From: Candidatus Neomarinimicrobiota bacterium
GTDB lineage: Bacteria; Fidelibacterota; JAANXI01
Reading direction: 5' to 3'
Assembly (NCBI GenBank): GCA_021734025.1
Contig: JAIPJS010000003.1
Span: forward strand, 28,332 to 92,331
Length of the DNA: 64,000 nt
Shown here in pieces: positions 62,388 through 64,000 of the stretch. Each line of letters starts with the position of its first letter. Position 1 is the stretch's first letter. A program made the position numbers and the translations under genes. The notes under the pieces were generated by a model. The model did not search any database. It was not told the origin of the DNA and was given only the letters and a program-made list of their open reading frames with translations.

Positions 62388-62843
62388 ATGTCGGATTTAC
62401 AAAGTATGACCGTGAACGAAAGACAGGATGAGGTTATCAGCGAATTTGAGGAGATGGGCGCAGACGGAATGCAAAAATACGAATATCTCATCAATCTGGG
62501 ACACCAATTGCCTGCGTTCGGAGACAAGCACATGACAGAGGAGAACAAGATTAAAGGATGCCAATCCTCTGTTTGGCTGCATAGCTATGTAGAGGATGAG
62601 AGAATATTTTTTCAGGTGGAGAGTGATTCTGCCATTATCAAAGGGATTGCCGGACTGTTGATCAAAGTATTTTCCGGGGCACCGCCTGTGGATGTAGCGA
62701 ATGCAGAATTATACTTTATCGAGGAAGTCGGGCTGCAAAAGCACCTGTCGCCAACCCGTTCCAATGGTTTGCAGGCTATGGTGAGAGAGATGAAACTAAG
62801 AGCAGAAGATTATGTTACCCGTGCGACAAAATCACGGGAGTAG
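62388..62843 (+). CDS. sufE: SufE family sulfur acceptor protein
   Basis: 151 aa. The acceptor cysteine is in KIKGCQSSVWLHS, followed by FFQVESDSAIIKGIAGLLIKVFSG and a C-terminal helix (RSNGLQAMVREMKLRAED), the full SufE fold. SufE takes persulfide sulfur from the cysteine desulfurase SufS for iron-sulfur assembly. No suf genes adjoin. The stop lies immediately next to that of the convergent sulfurtransferase gene. Confidence 0.94.
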   Translation: MSDLQSMTVNERQDEVISEFEEMGADGMQKYEYLINLGHQLPAFGDKHMTEENKIKGCQSSVWLHSYVEDERIFFQVESDSAIIKGIAGLLIKVFSGAPPVDVANAELYFIEEVGLQKHLSPTRSNGLQAMVREMKLRAEDYVTRATKSRE

Positions 62844-64000
62844 TTATTCTGGCTGACCCGTCGCTATGGGATTCTCCGGATTCCCACTCCATTCGAACCA
62901 GCCCCCGTCGTACACTGAAATGTGCGGCCACCCCATAAGCCAGGCATTAAAAAACGCCTCGCTGCCACGCCAACCGGTCCCACAGTAAAAAGCGAGCCGC
63001 TTGTCCGGCGTAATCCCGGCCTCCTGCCATAATGCTTCGATTTCGTGATATTCCCGGGTGGTATGATCAGGATTCCGGTAATTTTCCATGTGATAGGCGT
63101 CGGTCCCGCAGTCAGCGAATACGGCGCCGGGAATGCGCCCCGTTTTCTCTATATAATTATAGCCGCTCACCTCGCCGATAAATTCCTTCCAGCTTCGCAC
63201 GCTGACCAGAGCACCGTCCTCAGCACTTAACAGTGCCTTTGCTCCTGGAAGGTCTGTCGCTATCCCGGGATGCGCCGGAATTTCTGGGCCAAAATCATCA
63301 ATAGGCTGAGGGACCGTCTCCTCTATAGTGAGTGTGTATCCGGCATCTTCCCACGCCTGAATGCCTCCATTCAATACTCGTACGTCCTCCACACCGGCGT
63401 ACATCATGATAAAGGCGCATCGGATGGCTCCAAGGTGACCGGCGCTGCTTCCCGGAAACGCGTCATCGTTTTTCGGATACGAAAACCGGCCGTACAGGAC
63501 AACGGTGGTGTCATGGGTGATACCGAGGCTTTCAAGTGTGTCCCTGAGTTCCGCAGGAGAACGCCTGTTCCAGGTTTCCGGTGACTCCAGCGTCAATGTA
63601 TTAAGTGGTATTGCGCCCGGAATATGTCCCTTTTCGTAATCCTCCGGATTGCGATAATGGGCATGGCAAACCACAAAGTTTTCTTTTGCATGATGTTGAG
63701 GCGTCCCCCCGTCCAGCAACGATTTAATCCATGGAGCCGGGACCAACTGTTGATACTTTTCCAGCCGTTCCATCGGCAATTCGGGATCCGCGGCCCATTC
63801 GTCAGTAAAATCCGAGTAGATTTGTATATCCGAGTACCCTGCCTTCTCAAATGACTCCCGAACGCGAAGTATCTCTTCTATATCATAACCATAGAGTACG
63901 ATTGGATCACCGGTTTCAATACCCTTTGACCGGACGATTTCGATCCAGTCGAGATAGGTCGTCCACTTAGCAGGGAGGCTCTTTGCACCAGAAATATGTC
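62844..64000 (-). CDS. Multi-rhodanese sulfurtransferase, 5' end beyond window
   Basis: The reading frame stays open to base 64,000, so about 385 codons are visible and the start is outside; the in-frame TTG at 63,779 is not the true start. A partial first rhodanese domain (TGDPIVLYGYDIEE) has tyrosine and glycine where the active loop would have cysteine. A second domain (HIPGAIPLNTLTL, TVVLYGRF) also lacks cysteine. The last has FYCGTGWRGSEAFFN with the catalytic cysteine. Resembles thiosulfate/3-mercaptopyruvate sulfurtransferases. Tail to tail with sufE with no gap. Confidence 0.88.
   Translation of the reverse strand, partial: HISGAKSLPAKWTTYLDWIEIVRSKGIETGDPIVLYGYDIEEILRVRESFEKAGYSDIQIYSDFTDEWAADPELPMERLEKYQQLVPAPWIKSLLDGGTPQHHAKENFVVCHAHYRNPEDYEKGHIPGAIPLNTLTLESPETWNRRSPAELRDTLESLGITHDTTVVLYGRFSYPKNDDAFPGSSAGHLGAIRCAFIMMYAGVEDVRVLNGGIQAWEDAGYTLTIEETVPQPIDDFGPEIPAHPGIATDLPGAKALLSAEDGALVSVRSWKEFIGEVSGYNYIEKTGRIPGAVFADCGTDAYHMENYRNPDHTTREYHEIEALWQEAGITPDKRLAFYCGTGWRGSEAFFNAWLMGWPHISVYDGGWFEWSGNPENPIATGQPE

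Noticed and set aside
63777..63779. TTG at 63,779 as start of the sulfurtransferase
   Set aside because: The frame upstream encodes a recognisable rhodanese piece (TGDPIVLYGYD) up to the window edge.

Overview
This is a bacterial chromosome segment of roughly balanced base composition. Two secreted proteins end in a YPNPFNP/FlgD-like module, there are several Reg_prop/Y_Y_Y sensor kinases, and one protein carries GLUG repeats. These point to the Fibrobacterota-Chlorobiota-Bacteroidota (FCB) superphylum. IspG is the short bacterial form without the insertion common in Bacteroidota, and both GlnD and GlnE are present. A Marinimicrobia-, Calditrichota- or Balneolota-like lineage therefore fits better than a typical Bacteroidota member. 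This placement is inference; no rRNA or tRNA gene was found.

Layout. 1-4.5 kb: the truncated PII uridylyltransferase gene glnD converges on glnE (glutamine synthetase adenylyltransferase) with overlapping 3' ends. 5.2-10.2 kb: ridA, a lipid kinase, a DUF5683 protein, a sodium-dependent symporter and a YfiM-like protein form a compact run, followed by purF. 11.1-18.6 kb: a very large hybrid sensor kinase and an exonuclease-DinG helicase fusion. 19.1-24.6 kb: a zinc-ribbon protein, uspA, a helical-repeat secreted protein, ispG, a small secreted protein and a ComM/YifB ATPase. 25-25.4 kb: a Y1 (IS200/REP-associated) transposase bracketed by palindromic repeats. 26-28.8 kb: a four-gene NarL-type signalling operon. 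29-39.5 kb: secreted GH51 and GH3 glycosidases, then a Reg_prop kinase and its response regulator. 39.9-46.6 kb: two large surface proteins with a shared C-terminal module. 47-50.6 kb: an M28 peptidase, OsmC and an arsR-arsM unit. 50.8-58.7 kb: a lipase-like lipoprotein, a HAD-like protein, two metallopeptidases, an SH3 protein, a GPH transporter and a GNAT-like protein. 58.9-64 kb: corA, a CRP-family regulator, a NAD(P)HX epimerase gene, a DUF3179 pseudogene, sufE and a truncated multi-rhodanese sulfurtransferase gene.

The most distinctive feature is a dispersed family of composite palindromic elements at nine intergenic places. Each full copy is a fixed series of hairpins bounded by inverted copies of GTCCCTGGCGGGACT. 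The youngest-looking copies cluster around the single Y1 transposase gene, which itself sits between two direct copies. This looks like a REP/RAYT (domesticated transposase plus non-autonomous repeat) system. Copies lie mostly 20-100 bp after a stop codon, so they probably also act as 3' ends or transcript-stability elements.

Other points: the arsR promoter has an inverted repeat over its -10 region and a predicted almost leaderless start; the DinG fusion combines a DnaQ-like exonuclease with iron-sulfur cysteines spaced exactly as in E. coli DinG; and a terminator with no gene upstream suggests a small RNA near 25.9 kb.
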